Shown here: positions 26,433-35,300 of the stretch, piece after piece
Numbering within the stretch: position 1 is the first letter of the stretch
Layout: the number at the start of each line of letters is the position of its first letter
Origin: Geothrix limicola
GTDB taxonomy: Bacteria > Acidobacteriota > Holophagae > Holophagales > Holophagaceae
Length of the DNA stretch: 64,000 nucleotides
Direction of reading: 5' to 3'
NCBI RefSeq assembly: GCF_030268085.1
Contig: NZ_BSDE01000004.1
Coordinates: 186,001 to 250,000, forward strand
Program-made: the position numbers and the translations under genes
The notes under the pieces: model-generated
Told to the model about the DNA's origin: nothing
Database searches by the model: none
What the model saw: the letters and a program-made list of their open reading frames with translations, nothing else

Positions 26433-27227
26433 ATGCGGATCCTGCCCCTTGCTCTTGCCCTCTGCGCCACCTCGGCCTTCGCCCAGCTGGGCGCGCCGAA
26501 CCCGGTGTCCAACGGGTTCCAGCGCACCTGGACCTTCGGCGCGCAGAGCTATGGCCCCACCCTCACGGGCCATTTCGAGGGCTCGCAGGACGGCAAGCCG
26601 ATCTTCCTGGACCTCGACGGGGACCTGGGCCTGGGCAGGGACAAGACCACGCCGGGACTCTTCCTCGACTACCAGGGCCCCCGCTTCGCCTTCCAGGTGT
26701 CCAGCGGCTCGGCGGATTACAAGGGCGATCGCACCGTCACGCGCACGGTCACGCTGAACGGCACGAGTTACACGGCCGGCACCCGCGTCCTCTCCCACGT
26801 GAAGCTGGCGAGCGTGGATGGCGTGTGGACCATCAAGTTCGTGCGCGACACCGACACCTGGCTGGGCCTCGATCTGGGCGTCCAGGCCTGGACCCTGGAC
26901 ATGGATGCCTCCAGCGCCGACCCGGCCCTGCCCATGGCGGCCAGCACGCGGGTTACGGCCCCCATCCCTCAGATCGGCCTTTCGGGTGGATCCCGCGGCT
27001 TCAACGGCGCGGTCGAAAGCAAGGCCTACTTCCACTACCTGGGCTACAAGCAGGCCAAGTACACCCTGTTCGGCGTGGACCTGCGGGTCTTTCCCGTGAA
27101 CTGGTTCGGACTCCGCGCCTTCTACGAGGGTGGCAGCTTCAAGGTGCCCAAGGGCTCCATCAAGGATGACCTTGATTTCCAGCTGGATCGGAAGGGTGTG
27201 GGGCTGGGGGCCGTGGTCCGGTTCTGA
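26433..27227 (+). CDS. Outer-membrane beta-barrel protein
   Basis: 264 residues from ATG at 26433 (GGAGGAG 3-9 bases upstream). The signal peptide ILPLALALCATSAFAQ is followed by an all-beta protein whose alternating strands (FLDYQGPRFAFQVSSGSADY, TDTWLGLDLGVQAWTLDM, YFHYLGYKQAKYTLFGVDLR) end in LGAVVRF. A terminal Phe is the usual barrel-assembly signal. This suggests an 8-12-stranded barrel related to OmpW/outer-membrane beta-barrel domain proteins. Function is unknown. It follows the E1 gene but has its own -10-like element. Confidence 0.75.
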   Translation: MRILPLALALCATSAFAQLGAPNPVSNGFQRTWTFGAQSYGPTLTGHFEGSQDGKPIFLDLDGDLGLGRDKTTPGLFLDYQGPRFAFQVSSGSADYKGDRTVTRTVTLNGTSYTAGTRVLSHVKLASVDGVWTIKFVRDTDTWLGLDLGVQAWTLDMDASSADPALPMAASTRVTAPIPQIGLSGGSRGFNGAVESKAYFHYLGYKQAKYTLFGVDLRVFPVNWFGLRAFYEGGSFKVPKGSIKDDLDFQLDRKGVGLGAVVRF

Positions 27228-27310
27228 GCTGGGGTGATTCTCTCTAAATGCCTGATCGGGAAGATTGGTTGCAAAAAAAAAGGATGGACTTCCGCAATCC
27301 TGTCATCCTG

Positions 27311-27343
27311 TTCGCGTGACCCGCCAAGGGCGGACCTCACGAA
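27311..27343 (+). other. Imperfect stem-loop in the cold-shock gene leader or promoter region
   Basis: TTCG...GTGA...CCGCC (27311-27325) can pair with GGCGG...TCA...CGAA (27329-27343) around AAG with small internal mismatches. It lies 70-100 bases upstream of the csp ATG. It could be part of a temperature-responsive leader if the transcript starts upstream of it, which I cannot establish. Confidence 0.3.
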
Positions 27344-27413
27344 CATGCTATGACGGCCTTGTCTGGGGAAAGTCATCGCTACAACATCACCAGACATTCT
27401 GCAGGAAACAGTC

Positions 27414-27617
27414 ATGGCTCAAGGCACCGTCAAGTGGTTCAACGCTGAGAAGGGCTTCGGTTTCATCACCCCCGACGAGGGCGGCGCTGATCTCTTCGTC
27501 CACCACACCGCCATCCAGGGCGGCGGCTTCCGCACGCTGGACGAGAACCAGCGCGTCAGCTTCGAAGTGGCTCAGGGCCAGAAGGGCCCCCAGGCTACCA
27601 ACGTCCAGAAGCTCTAA
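27414..27617 (+). CDS. Cold-shock protein (CspA family)
   Basis: 67 residues: [18 protein letters not shown] contains RNP1 (KGFGFI), and DLFVHHTAI contains RNP2 (LFVHH). It forms a five-stranded OB fold that binds single-stranded RNA and DNA. Length and sequence are standard for the CspA/CspC group. A non-coding stretch of 186 bases (27228-27413) precedes it, including an A9 run at 27274-27282 and a partial hairpin at 27311-27343, consistent with a long regulated leader. A terminator follows. It is likely monocistronic. Confidence 0.96.
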   Translation: MAQGTVKWFNAEKGFGFITPDEGGADLFVHHTAIQGGGFRTLDENQRVSFEVAQGQKGPQATNVQKL

Positions 27618-27635
27618 TTCGAACCGTTCCTAGGA

Positions 27636-27667
27636 CAGGCGGCCCTTCGGGGCCGCTTGTTTCGTTT
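27636..27667 (+). terminator. Intrinsic terminator after the cold-shock gene
   Basis: CAGGCGGCCC (27636-27645) pairs with GGGCCGCTTG (27650-27659) with one G-U pair around a TTCG tetraloop, followed by TTTCGTTT. This is a classic stable tetraloop terminator 19 bases after the stop. Confidence 0.85.
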
Positions 27668-27725
27668 AAGGGACGCTAATCAGCGGTTCGAGACGGTCGT
27701 AATCCAGGCATCCCCCGGAGCGACC

Positions 27726-28649
27726 ATGTCCCCCGTGAACCGGAGCCTCCTGAGGGCGGGGCTCGTCCTGCTCATGCTCTACCTGGCCGCTTCACTCTTT
27801 GCGGGCTGGTGCCTGCCCGGGCTGCTCCTGCACGCGCCTCAGCCCCGTCGCGTTCCCGGTGAGGTCGAGACCCGGCTCGCGGCCCTGTCCGCCGTGGGAG
27901 AGCGGTGGACGCTCCACGCCGTGCCCTCCGGAGCGGCCCGCTTGCAGGTCCACTGGCTCCACAGATCCGAGGGAAGGGGGGCGGCAATTCTCCTGCACGG
28001 GTTCGGGGATGATGCCCTGGGCTCGGCTCCGCGGCTTCAGGACCTTCCGGGCCTGGATGTCCTTTGTTTCACGTTCCGCGGGCGCGATCTGGACCCGTCC
28101 GTCCCGACGACGCTCGGCGGTCATGAGCGGGAGGATGTGGCCGCCGTGGTCCATTTCCTGGAGAGCGCGGGCTGGCCGAGGCAGCACCAGGTCCTGGTGG
28201 GATCAAGCCAGGGCGCGGGCGTGGCGCTGCTGGCCCTGGCCGATCTGGAACGCGAAGGCGGGCCCTTGGCCGGGGCCCTGCTGGAAAGCCCCTTCCGGGA
28301 TCTGCGGGACGCGGCCCGCCACCACCTGCGTGGAACGCTGGGTCCCTTCGAGGTGCTGGCCCGGCCGGCGGAGCGCTTCGGAATCTGGCGGGCCGGCCGG
28401 ATCGCGCGGTTTGATCCCGACACCGTTTCCCCGCTTCGCGCCAGCCGGGGGCTTCAGACCCCCGTGGCCCTGCTGGCGGGCGATGCGGACCAGGTCACGC
28501 CCTTGCCGGGAGTACAGGCCATCGCCCGGAACCTGCCGGACCTCACGGTCGTTCCCGGGGCCCAACATCTGGAAGTCGGAGCCCGGCTATCCGGCGGGTG
28601 GAGGGCCTGGGCCGACCCGCGCCTGCGGAGCTGGGGACTGTTGCCCTAG
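27726..28649 (+). CDS. Alpha/beta hydrolase, membrane-anchored
   Basis: 307 residues from ATG at 27726. An N-terminal hydrophobic helix (AGLVLLMLYLAASLFAGW) is followed by an alpha/beta hydrolase domain: oxyanion segment ILLHGFGDD, nucleophile elbow VGSSQGAGVAL (Ser of GSSQG near residue 160), acid in LLAGDADQVTP and catalytic His in VPGAQHLEVG. Probably an esterase or peptidase-like enzyme facing the periplasm; substrate unknown. The stop codon overlaps that of the convergent membrane-protein gene (CTAG shared). Confidence 0.85.
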   Translation: MSPVNRSLLRAGLVLLMLYLAASLFAGWCLPGLLLHAPQPRRVPGEVETRLAALSAVGERWTLHAVPSGAARLQVHWLHRSEGRGAAILLHGFGDDALGSAPRLQDLPGLDVLCFTFRGRDLDPSVPTTLGGHEREDVAAVVHFLESAGWPRQHQVLVGSSQGAGVALLALADLEREGGPLAGALLESPFRDLRDAARHHLRGTLGPFEVLARPAERFGIWRAGRIARFDPDTVSPLRASRGLQTPVALLAGDADQVTPLPGVQAIARNLPDLTVVPGAQHLEVGARLSGGWRAWADPRLRSWGLLP

Positions 28650-28996
28650 TGGTGGCCGTGCCCGTGGTCGTCCGCCACGGCGGGCTTGCCCATGAACTCG
28701 GGCTTGCGTCCCAGGAAGATCACCCACAGGCCGTAGAGGGCGAGCGTGCCCAGACCCACGATGAACAGGGCCGGGCGGGCGGCCGCCACGGCGGGGGCGC
28801 GGTAGCTCAGCAGGCCCGCGATGCCTCCGAAGAATCCGACCGTGATGAGCAGGATTCCCCAGCGGGCCGCGGCCACGGGGTTCTGGCCCACTTCCTCAGG
28901 CAGGGTGCCGAGGGGAGTCTTCACCTCCCCGGCGACATGGGTGCCCTGGAAGATCAGGACGAGGAAAAGGACGAAATAGAAGACCTGGAACATCAT
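28646..28996 (-). CDS. Small membrane protein with His-rich C-terminus
   Basis: 116 residues from ATG at 28994-28996 (a second ATG follows directly). Three hydrophobic segments: about residues 4-20, 45-66 (GILLITVGFFGGIAGLLSY) and 76-93. The protein ends in DDHGHGHH, a possible metal-binding tail. I do not recognise the family. It is convergent with the hydrolase gene with overlapping stop codons. The divergent TetR gene is 148 bases away, so it could share the operator region there. Confidence 0.6.
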   Translation of the reverse strand: MMFQVFYFVLFLVLIFQGTHVAGEVKTPLGTLPEEVGQNPVAAARWGILLITVGFFGGIAGLLSYRAPAVAAARPALFIVGLGTLALYGLWVIFLGRKPEFMGKPAVADDHGHGHH

Positions 28997-29069
28997 GGGC
29001 TGTCTCCGTGAAGGACCAGAATCGCATGGGGTATCCATGAATGCGATCACATGGGACAAAATTCCCGGC

Positions 29070-29098
29070 TTGACAGGTATCAAACGTTTGATTAATCA
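29070..29098 (+). promoter_or_regulatory. Promoter of the tetR/efflux operon with operator in the spacer
   Basis: TTGACA (29070-29075) is a perfect -35. With a 17-base spacer the -10 would be TAATCA (29093-29098), a partial match. The spacer contains the palindrome ATCAAACGTTTGAT, so a bound repressor would block polymerase directly. Confidence 0.55.
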
Positions 29099-29125
29099 TG
29101 GTTCATGAATTAATCATTCGATTGA
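29080..29125. promoter_or_regulatory. Two matching palindromic operators upstream of tetR
   Basis: Site 1 is TCAAACGTTTGA at 29080-29091, perfect and extendable to 14 bp. Site 2 is TCATTCGATTGA at 29114-29125 with one mismatched pair. Both fit TCAnnCGnnTGA, and their centres are 34 bp apart. Between them GATTAATCATG and CATGAATTAATC form another near-inverted repeat with a one-base bulge. This is the AT-richest patch of the neighbourhood and is the obvious binding site for the adjacent TetR protein. Confidence 0.68.
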
Positions 29126-29144
29126 TTCACACCTGAGGACCCTC

Positions 29145-29822
29145 ATGACCCCTCCGGCCCTGAACCAGGACACCCGAACCCGCCTGATCGAATCGGCCAT
29201 CCAGCATTTCGCCGCCAAGGGCTTCGACGGGACGGGCATTCGCGAGATCGCCAAGAGCGCCAACGCCAACTCGGCGCTGGTGACCTACCACTTCTGCGGC
29301 AAGGAAGGCCTCTACCTGGAAGTCCTCAAGGCCATCTTTGCGCGCAAGGAGGTCTGCGCCGTGGCCGAGCTGGAAGGCATCCCGCCGGCCGGGGCGCCCG
29401 GGGCCCGCAAGGCCGCCCTCGAAGGGCTTCAGAACTACATCAAGGCCTTCGTGACCGAGCTGATGTCCTGCGACCGGTCCGATCCCCTGAACGAGGCGGC
29501 CATGGTGCTCATGGCCAGGGAGATGCAATCCCCCCGGGCCGCCTCGGCGGATCTGCTCATGGAGCACCTGCAGCCCTACGTGACCTACCTGATGAACTGC
29601 CTGCAGGTGCTGCGCCCGGATCTGGACGAGGACGACCTCTTCTCCATGGGCGTGAGCATCCAGGGCCTGATGATCCACTACCGGAACTCCCTGGGGATCA
29701 TCCGCCTCATCCGGAAGAACCCCGACTATCCCGAAGACCTCACCAAAGTCATCCAGCACTTCATCGACTTCAGCCTGAGGGGACTTGGCGTTCCCGAGGC
29801 CTTTCCGCAGCCGAGGAACTGA
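29145..29822 (+). CDS. TetR-family transcriptional regulator (CecR/YbiH-like)
   Basis: 225 residues. The N-terminal HTH spans about 14-60 (LIESAIQHFAAKGFDGTGIR, then EIAKSANANSALVTYHFCGK), with the YHFxGKEGLY motif typical of the CecR/YbiH subgroup. The C-terminal half is an all-helical ligand domain. It is likely a repressor of its own operon, acting at the palindromes at 29080-29125 and released by the pump's substrate. The start is preceded by TGAGGA. The tolC-like gene follows 2 bases after its stop. Confidence 0.92.
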   Translation: MTPPALNQDTRTRLIESAIQHFAAKGFDGTGIREIAKSANANSALVTYHFCGKEGLYLEVLKAIFARKEVCAVAELEGIPPAGAPGARKAALEGLQNYIKAFVTELMSCDRSDPLNEAAMVLMAREMQSPRAASADLLMEHLQPYVTYLMNCLQVLRPDLDEDDLFSMGVSIQGLMIHYRNSLGIIRLIRKNPDYPEDLTKVIQHFIDFSLRGLGVPEAFPQPRN

Positions 29823-29824
29823 CC

Positions 29825-31129
29825 ATGCTCCTGTTCGCCCCACCCGCCCTCCAGGCGCCAGCTCCGGCCCCCGTCCCGGCTGGCGCGCCCCTCAGGCTCG
29901 ACCTCTCCGGCGCCCTGACCCGCGCCCGGAACGAGAACCCCATGCTCCGCGCGGCCAAGGCCCGCGTCGAAGAGCGCCGCGGCCTCATCACCAGCACCCG
30001 CGCCGACGCCCTGCCGCAGCTCTCGCTCATGGGCGATTTCACGCGCACCCGGGATGTCTCCATCCTCAACAGCGGGTTCGCCGACAGCGCCGCGTCCTTC
30101 GGCATTTCGCCCACCTCCCTCGTAGGCGCCCGCAGCTTCTACACCGGCCAGGCCAACCTCACCCAGCCGCTGTTCTACTGGGGCAAGCTGGGCACGGCCA
30201 TCGACATCGCCAAGATGGGCGAGCAGGAGGCCGCCTTCGCCTACACGACCTCGGAACTGGACGTGCTGCATGGCGTCGCCAAGGCCTATCTGGGTGTGCT
30301 GAACGCCCAGGCGGAGCAGGAGGTCATCGAGTCCAGACGCAAGACCGCCGAGCAGTTCGTGCAGGACGTGAAGGCCAAGCTCGAGGCCCAGACGGCCACC
30401 GAGCTGGACCGCCTCCGGGCCGAGAGCGAACTGCTGGCGGTGATCCCCGATTCACTGCAGGCCGACGCCCAGGTGAAGCGGGCCATCGAGGTTCTCAACG
30501 GGCAGCTCGGCCTGGACCCCAAGACCCCCCTCGATTTGGCGGGAATGGGTGAGCTGTCCCTCGGCGCCAAGCCCGCCGGCGCCGAGCGCAGCGAACTCGC
30601 CCAGCTCAAGCAGCAGGAGGCGATGTACCGGGCCAACGAAAAGATCATCACCTCGGACCTGCGTCCCAAGTTCGATCTCAGCGCCAGCTACGGCTACCAG
30701 GCCGGCAAGACCGAAAACCTGTGGCGGGATCCCTACGACACCTGGAAGGTGAGCGTCACCATGAAGTTCCCGATCTTTGACGGGCTGCGCAGCTCGGGCA
30801 AGCGGGCCCAGAACACGGCCCAGCTCGAGCAGGTGAAGCAGGCCCGCATCGACCGGGAAAGGTCGGTGGCCATCGAGCAGAGCAGTGCCGACCGGGAACT
30901 GGAAAAGGCCATCGCCTTGAACGAAGCGGCCCGGAAGGCGCATGATGCTGCCCTCGAGGCGCTGCGCATGAGCCGCGAATCCTTCGATCAGGGCCTGATC
31001 ACCTCGCTCGACCTCCTGCAGGCGGAGCGGGCCGAGCGCCAGGCCGAAAGCCAGCGCCGCCGCGCCGAACTGGGCCTCTGGTCCGCCCGCTTTGATCAGC
31101 GCCGCTCGATCGGCCTGCCCCCTCTTTGA
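29825..31129 (+). CDS. TolC-family outer-membrane efflux protein
   Basis: 434 residues, predicted outer-membrane channel with two OEP repeats (LDLSGALTRARNENPMLRAA near residue 25; SMGVS-like second half with TWKVSVTMKFPIFDGLRS at about 310-330, then a long alpha-helical segment). The N-terminus MLLFAPPALQAPAP is a poor signal peptide without basic residues, and I found no better in-frame start upstream, which is odd for an exported protein. Gene order with the adaptor and pump makes it the outer-membrane partner of that RND system. It ends with a 4-base overlap with an in-frame TTG of the adaptor gene. Confidence 0.88.
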   Translation: MLLFAPPALQAPAPAPVPAGAPLRLDLSGALTRARNENPMLRAAKARVEERRGLITSTRADALPQLSLMGDFTRTRDVSILNSGFADSAASFGISPTSLVGARSFYTGQANLTQPLFYWGKLGTAIDIAKMGEQEAAFAYTTSELDVLHGVAKAYLGVLNAQAEQEVIESRRKTAEQFVQDVKAKLEAQTATELDRLRAESELLAVIPDSLQADAQVKRAIEVLNGQLGLDPKTPLDLAGMGELSLGAKPAGAERSELAQLKQQEAMYRANEKIITSDLRPKFDLSASYGYQAGKTENLWRDPYDTWKVSVTMKFPIFDGLRSSGKRAQNTAQLEQVKQARIDRERSVAIEQSSADRELEKAIALNEAARKAHDAALEALRMSRESFDQGLITSLDLLQAERAERQAESQRRRAELGLWSARFDQRRSIGLPPL

Positions 31130-31155
31130 TGCTGACGAATTTCTCGGAGCCGACC

Positions 31156-32301
31156 ATGAACCGCAAACCCCTTCTTCTCTACGTCGCCCTTCCCGTCGTC
31201 GTGATCGCCGGAGCGGCCACCTTCCACCGCGGCAAGCGCAATGACGAGTTGAACCACCAGGCCGCCGTGAAATCCGAAGGCAGCGTGGCCGTGACCCTGG
31301 TGCCCGTCCAGGAGCGCAGCTTCCATTCCGCCGTGGCCTTCACCGGCACCCTGCTGGCCGTGAACCGCGCCGAACTGAAGGCCGAAGTCACCGGCCGCGT
31401 GACCCGCGTGGCCGTGCAGGAAGGCGACACCGTCGCCGCCGGCGCGCTGCTCGGCGCCCAGGATGAGGACGACTACGTGCTGGGCGTGCAGGCCGCCGAG
31501 GCCCAGCTCGCCCAGGCCAAGGCCCAGGCCCTTCAGGCCCAGCGCGACAACGACCGTTCCGTGGCCCTGCTGGAGAAGCGCAGCATCACCCGCCAGGCGG
31601 CCCAGCAGGCCGAGACGGCCTATAACGCCACCAAGGCCGCGGCCCAGGCCGCCGACAGCAACTTCGGACTGGCCAAGCTGCGGCTCAAGAAGGCCCGCCT
31701 CGTCGCGCCCTTCGCGGGCCAGGTGGCGCGCCGCCTCGTGCAGCCCGGCGAAATGCTGAACCCCGGCCAGACCGCTTTTGAAGTGGTGGACAACCGCAAA
31801 CTCGAGATCCGCGCCGACCTGCCCACGGAGGCCATGGCTCAGGTGAAGGTGGGCCAGCGCGCCACCTTCCGCGCCGTCGGTCTCGACCGCATGGTGGAAG
31901 GCCGCGTCGCCCAGGTGAGCCCCAGCCTTTCCCAGGACGGCCGCACCCTGCGCGTTCGCATCGAAGTCGCCAATCCCGACGGCCTGCTCAAGGGCGGGCT
32001 CTTCGTGGAGGGCGTCATCCTCGGTGAGGGCGAAGCCAAGAGCGCGGCCCTTCCGGCCACCCTGCTGAAGGCACAGGACCGGGACGCCGAACTCTACGTC
32101 GCCGAGCAGGACACCGCCCGCCGGAAGAAGGTGGTGCTCGGTCCCGAACAGGACGGCTTCCGTCCCGTGCAGGGCCTCGCGGTCGGCGCCCAGGTGGTCG
32201 ACAGCGGCAAGGATCTGGTGAACGAAGGCAGTCGGTTGCGTGTCGTCAGCGGCGCTGCCGCACAGGGTGTAGTCGGCGCTTCAGCCAAGGGAGGGAAATA
32301 A
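31156..32301 (+). CDS. RND efflux periplasmic adaptor (membrane fusion protein)
   Basis: 381 residues from ATG at 31156, chosen because it gives a proper N-terminal anchor (KPLLLYVALPVVVIAGAATF) with CGGAG upstream; TTG at 31126 is the longer alternative. Lipoyl halves: LLAVNRAELKAEVTGRVTRV then AVQEGDTVAAGALLG, and RLVAPFAGQVARRLVQPGE. Between them is an Ala/Gln-rich coiled-coil hairpin (about 100-160). A beta-barrel (FEVVDNRKLEIRADLPTEAM) and membrane-proximal domain follow. It links the RND pump to TolC. It ends 3 bases before the pump gene. Confidence 0.93.
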   Translation: MNRKPLLLYVALPVVVIAGAATFHRGKRNDELNHQAAVKSEGSVAVTLVPVQERSFHSAVAFTGTLLAVNRAELKAEVTGRVTRVAVQEGDTVAAGALLGAQDEDDYVLGVQAAEAQLAQAKAQALQAQRDNDRSVALLEKRSITRQAAQQAETAYNATKAAAQAADSNFGLAKLRLKKARLVAPFAGQVARRLVQPGEMLNPGQTAFEVVDNRKLEIRADLPTEAMAQVKVGQRATFRAVGLDRMVEGRVAQVSPSLSQDGRTLRVRIEVANPDGLLKGGLFVEGVILGEGEAKSAALPATLLKAQDRDAELYVAEQDTARRKKVVLGPEQDGFRPVQGLAVGAQVVDSGKDLVNEGSRLRVVSGAAAQGVVGASAKGGK

Positions 32302-32304
32302 CCC

Positions 32305-35300
32305 ATGTTCCTTTCCGACCTCTCCATCCGGCGGCCGGTCTTCACCGTCTGCATCATGCTCGCCCTGGTGGTGCTGGGCCTCTTCTCCGTGAAGAGCCTG
32401 GGCATCGACCAGTACCCCAACACGGACATCCCAACCGTTACCGTCTCCGTCGTCTACCCCGGCGCCAGCCCCGAATCCGTCAAGCAGGACGTCGTTCGCA
32501 AGATCGAGGAAGCGGTCAACCCCATCGAGAAGATCAAGGAAATCAGCTCCACCAGCCAGGAGGGCCTGGGCACGCTTGTGGTCCAGTTCCAGCTGGGGCG
32601 CAACGTCGATAACGCGCTCAACGATGTGCGCACCAAGATCGGCCAGATCCGCCGCGATCTGCCCAGCAACATCGAAGAGCCGGTCATCTCCAAGTTCGAC
32701 CCGGCCCAGCTGCCCGTGCTCTCCCTCGTGGTGAAGCCCGACGCCAAGCACGCCGGCATGAATGATCGGGAACTCACGCGCATCGCCGAGGACTTCCTCA
32801 AGCGCCGCATCGAGAACATCAACGGTGTGGGCAAGGTGGATCCGGCCGGTGGCAGCACCCGCGAGATCCTCATCCAGATCGATCCCCAGAAGCTCGAATC
32901 CCAGGGCCTGGCCCTTGCGGCCGTGAAGAACGCCCTGGCCGGCGACACCATGGCCATCCCCAGCGGCAACTTGCTGCAGGGCAACCGCGAGGTGTCCGTG
33001 AAGGTGGACGCCAAGGCCAAGTCCGTGGGCGACTTCGAACACGTGATCGTGGGCAACAAGGAAGGCCGCCCCATCGAGCTTCAGGAAGTCGCGAAGATCG
33101 TGGACGGCATCAAGGAGAAGCGCAGCCTGGCCCGCCTCAACGGCAAGGACGTGGTGGCCCTGGAAATCCAGCGGCAGACCGGCGGCAACACCGTGGCCAT
33201 GGTGACGGCGGTGGAGAAGGCGCTGGAGGAACTGAAACCCGAACTGCAGAAGCAGGGCGTGGAAGTGGTCACCGCCAAGGACAATGCCCGCTTCATCATC
33301 GACAACGTGGATGACGTGAACGTCTCCATCTACGTGGGTGGCCTGCTCACGGTGATCATCGTCTTCTTCTTCCTGAAGAGCTGGCGCTCCACCCTCATCA
33401 CCAGCCTCACCCTACCCGTGTCCGTGATCTCGACGTTCATCGTCATGCGGGCCCTGGATTTCACCCTGAACGTGATGACGCTCATGGGCCTCAGCCTGGC
33501 CATCGGCATCCTCATCGACGACGCCATCGTCGTGCGCGAAAACATCACGCGGCACGCGGAAATGGGCAAGGACCACGTGACAGCTGCTCGAGAAGGCACA
33601 GCCGAGATCGGCCCCGCGGTCATCGCGACCACGTTGTCGATCCTCGCGGTGTTCGTACCCGTGGCCTTCATGGGCGGCATTGTCGGCAAGTTCTTCTTCC
33701 CCTTCGGCATCGTGGTGGCCTTTGCCGTCGCCGTGTCGCTGTTCGTGAGCTTCACGCTCGATCCCATGCTCAGCGCCGTGTGGCCCGATCCCGAGCACGA
33801 GAAGAGCAGCGATGGCCACGTGCACTACCGGGGCCGCAACCCCATCATGCGGGCCGTGGAAGCCTTCGGCCGCATGCTCGATCGCTGGGAGGGCCTCTAC
33901 AAGCTGGCCATCGAGTGGTCGCTCAACCACCGCTGGACCGTGCTGGGCCTGGGTTTCGGCACCTGGGTGCTGGCCATGGGCCTGTCGGGCCTGCTCGGCA
34001 ACAACTTCATGCCCGACTATGACCGCGGCGATCTGCAGGTGACCTTCAAGGCCGAGCCCGGCTCCAGCCTGGCGGCCACCCGCGAAAAGGCCCTGGCCCT
34101 GGAATCGACCATCAAGGCCGTTCCCGGCGTGGAGCACACCTACACGACCATCGGCACGGGCCTCAACGGCACTGTGGATTCCGGCGGCATCTACGTGAAG
34201 CTGAAAGAAGGCCGCCGTCCCAGCCATATCAACATCCGCCGTCAGATCCGCGAGGGCTTCCGCTCCGTGCCCGGCGTGGATGCGGCCGTGGGCCCCGTGA
34301 GTGACTGGGGCATGGCCTATCCGATCATGGTGGCCGTGCAGGCTCCGGAGCGTGACGCCGTCATCCAGGCGGTGCCCCTCGTGAAGGAGGCCCTGCGCAG
34401 CGTGCCCGGCGCCGTGGACGTGACCACCAGCCTCGACAGCGGCAAGCCCGAACTGAGGCTCGTCGTCGATCGCAAGGCCGCGTCGGATCTGGGCGTGAGC
34501 CCGGCCCTGGTGGCCCAGATGGTCCGCCCCCTCGTGGATGGCGAGAAGGTGGCCAAGTACGAGGACGAGAAGGGCGAGCAGCGCGACGTGCGCGTGCGTC
34601 TCGAGGACCAGCAGCGCCGCTTCACGACGCAGCTGGCCAACATGACCGTGCAGAGCACCAAGGATCTGGGCGGCGGCAAGCATCCGCTGGTCCGTCTGAA
34701 CCAGGTGGTGCGTTTCGAGGAGGGCATCGCGCCCGCCAAGCTGCAGCGCCACGACCTGATGGACGAGGTGGAAGTCGACGCCAACTTCGATGGCTCCACC
34801 CTGGGCGAAGTCAGCGCCCTGGCCGCCAAGAAGGTGGAGGACCTGAAGCGCAGCGGCAAGCTGCCGGAAGGCGTGCGTGTCGAATTCCTCGGCCAGACCC
34901 GCGATCAGAAGGAGACCGCAGGCTACATGGGCACCTCGCTCCTGCTGGCGGTGTTCTTCATCTACTTCGTGCTGGCCAGCCAGTTCGAAAGCTTCAAGCT
35001 GCCCGTCGCCATCATGGCCAGCCTGCCGCTTTCCATGGTGGGCATGGTGCTCATGCTCCTCGTCACCGGCGACTCCATGTCCATGATGACGAGCATCGGC
35101 ATGATCCTGCTCATGGGCCTGGTGACGAAGAACGCCATCCTGCTGGTGGACCACGCCCTGCACCTGGAACGCGAAGAAGGGATATCGAGGCGCCAGGCCA
35201 TCATCCGCGCGGGCACCGTGCGGCTGCGGCCCATCCTCATGACCAGCTTCGCCATGGTCGGCGGCATGTTGCCCCTTTTCCTCGCGCTGGGCGCGGGCGC

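Noticed and set aside
27228-27413. Small ORF or riboswitch in the cold-shock leader
   Set aside because: No convincing short reading frame with a ribosome site, and no known riboswitch core could be recognised; described only as a leader with a weak hairpin.
33412-35163. Long antisense frame across the RND pump gene
   Set aside because: Same reason: a His/Gly-rich shadow of a complete AcrB-type gene.
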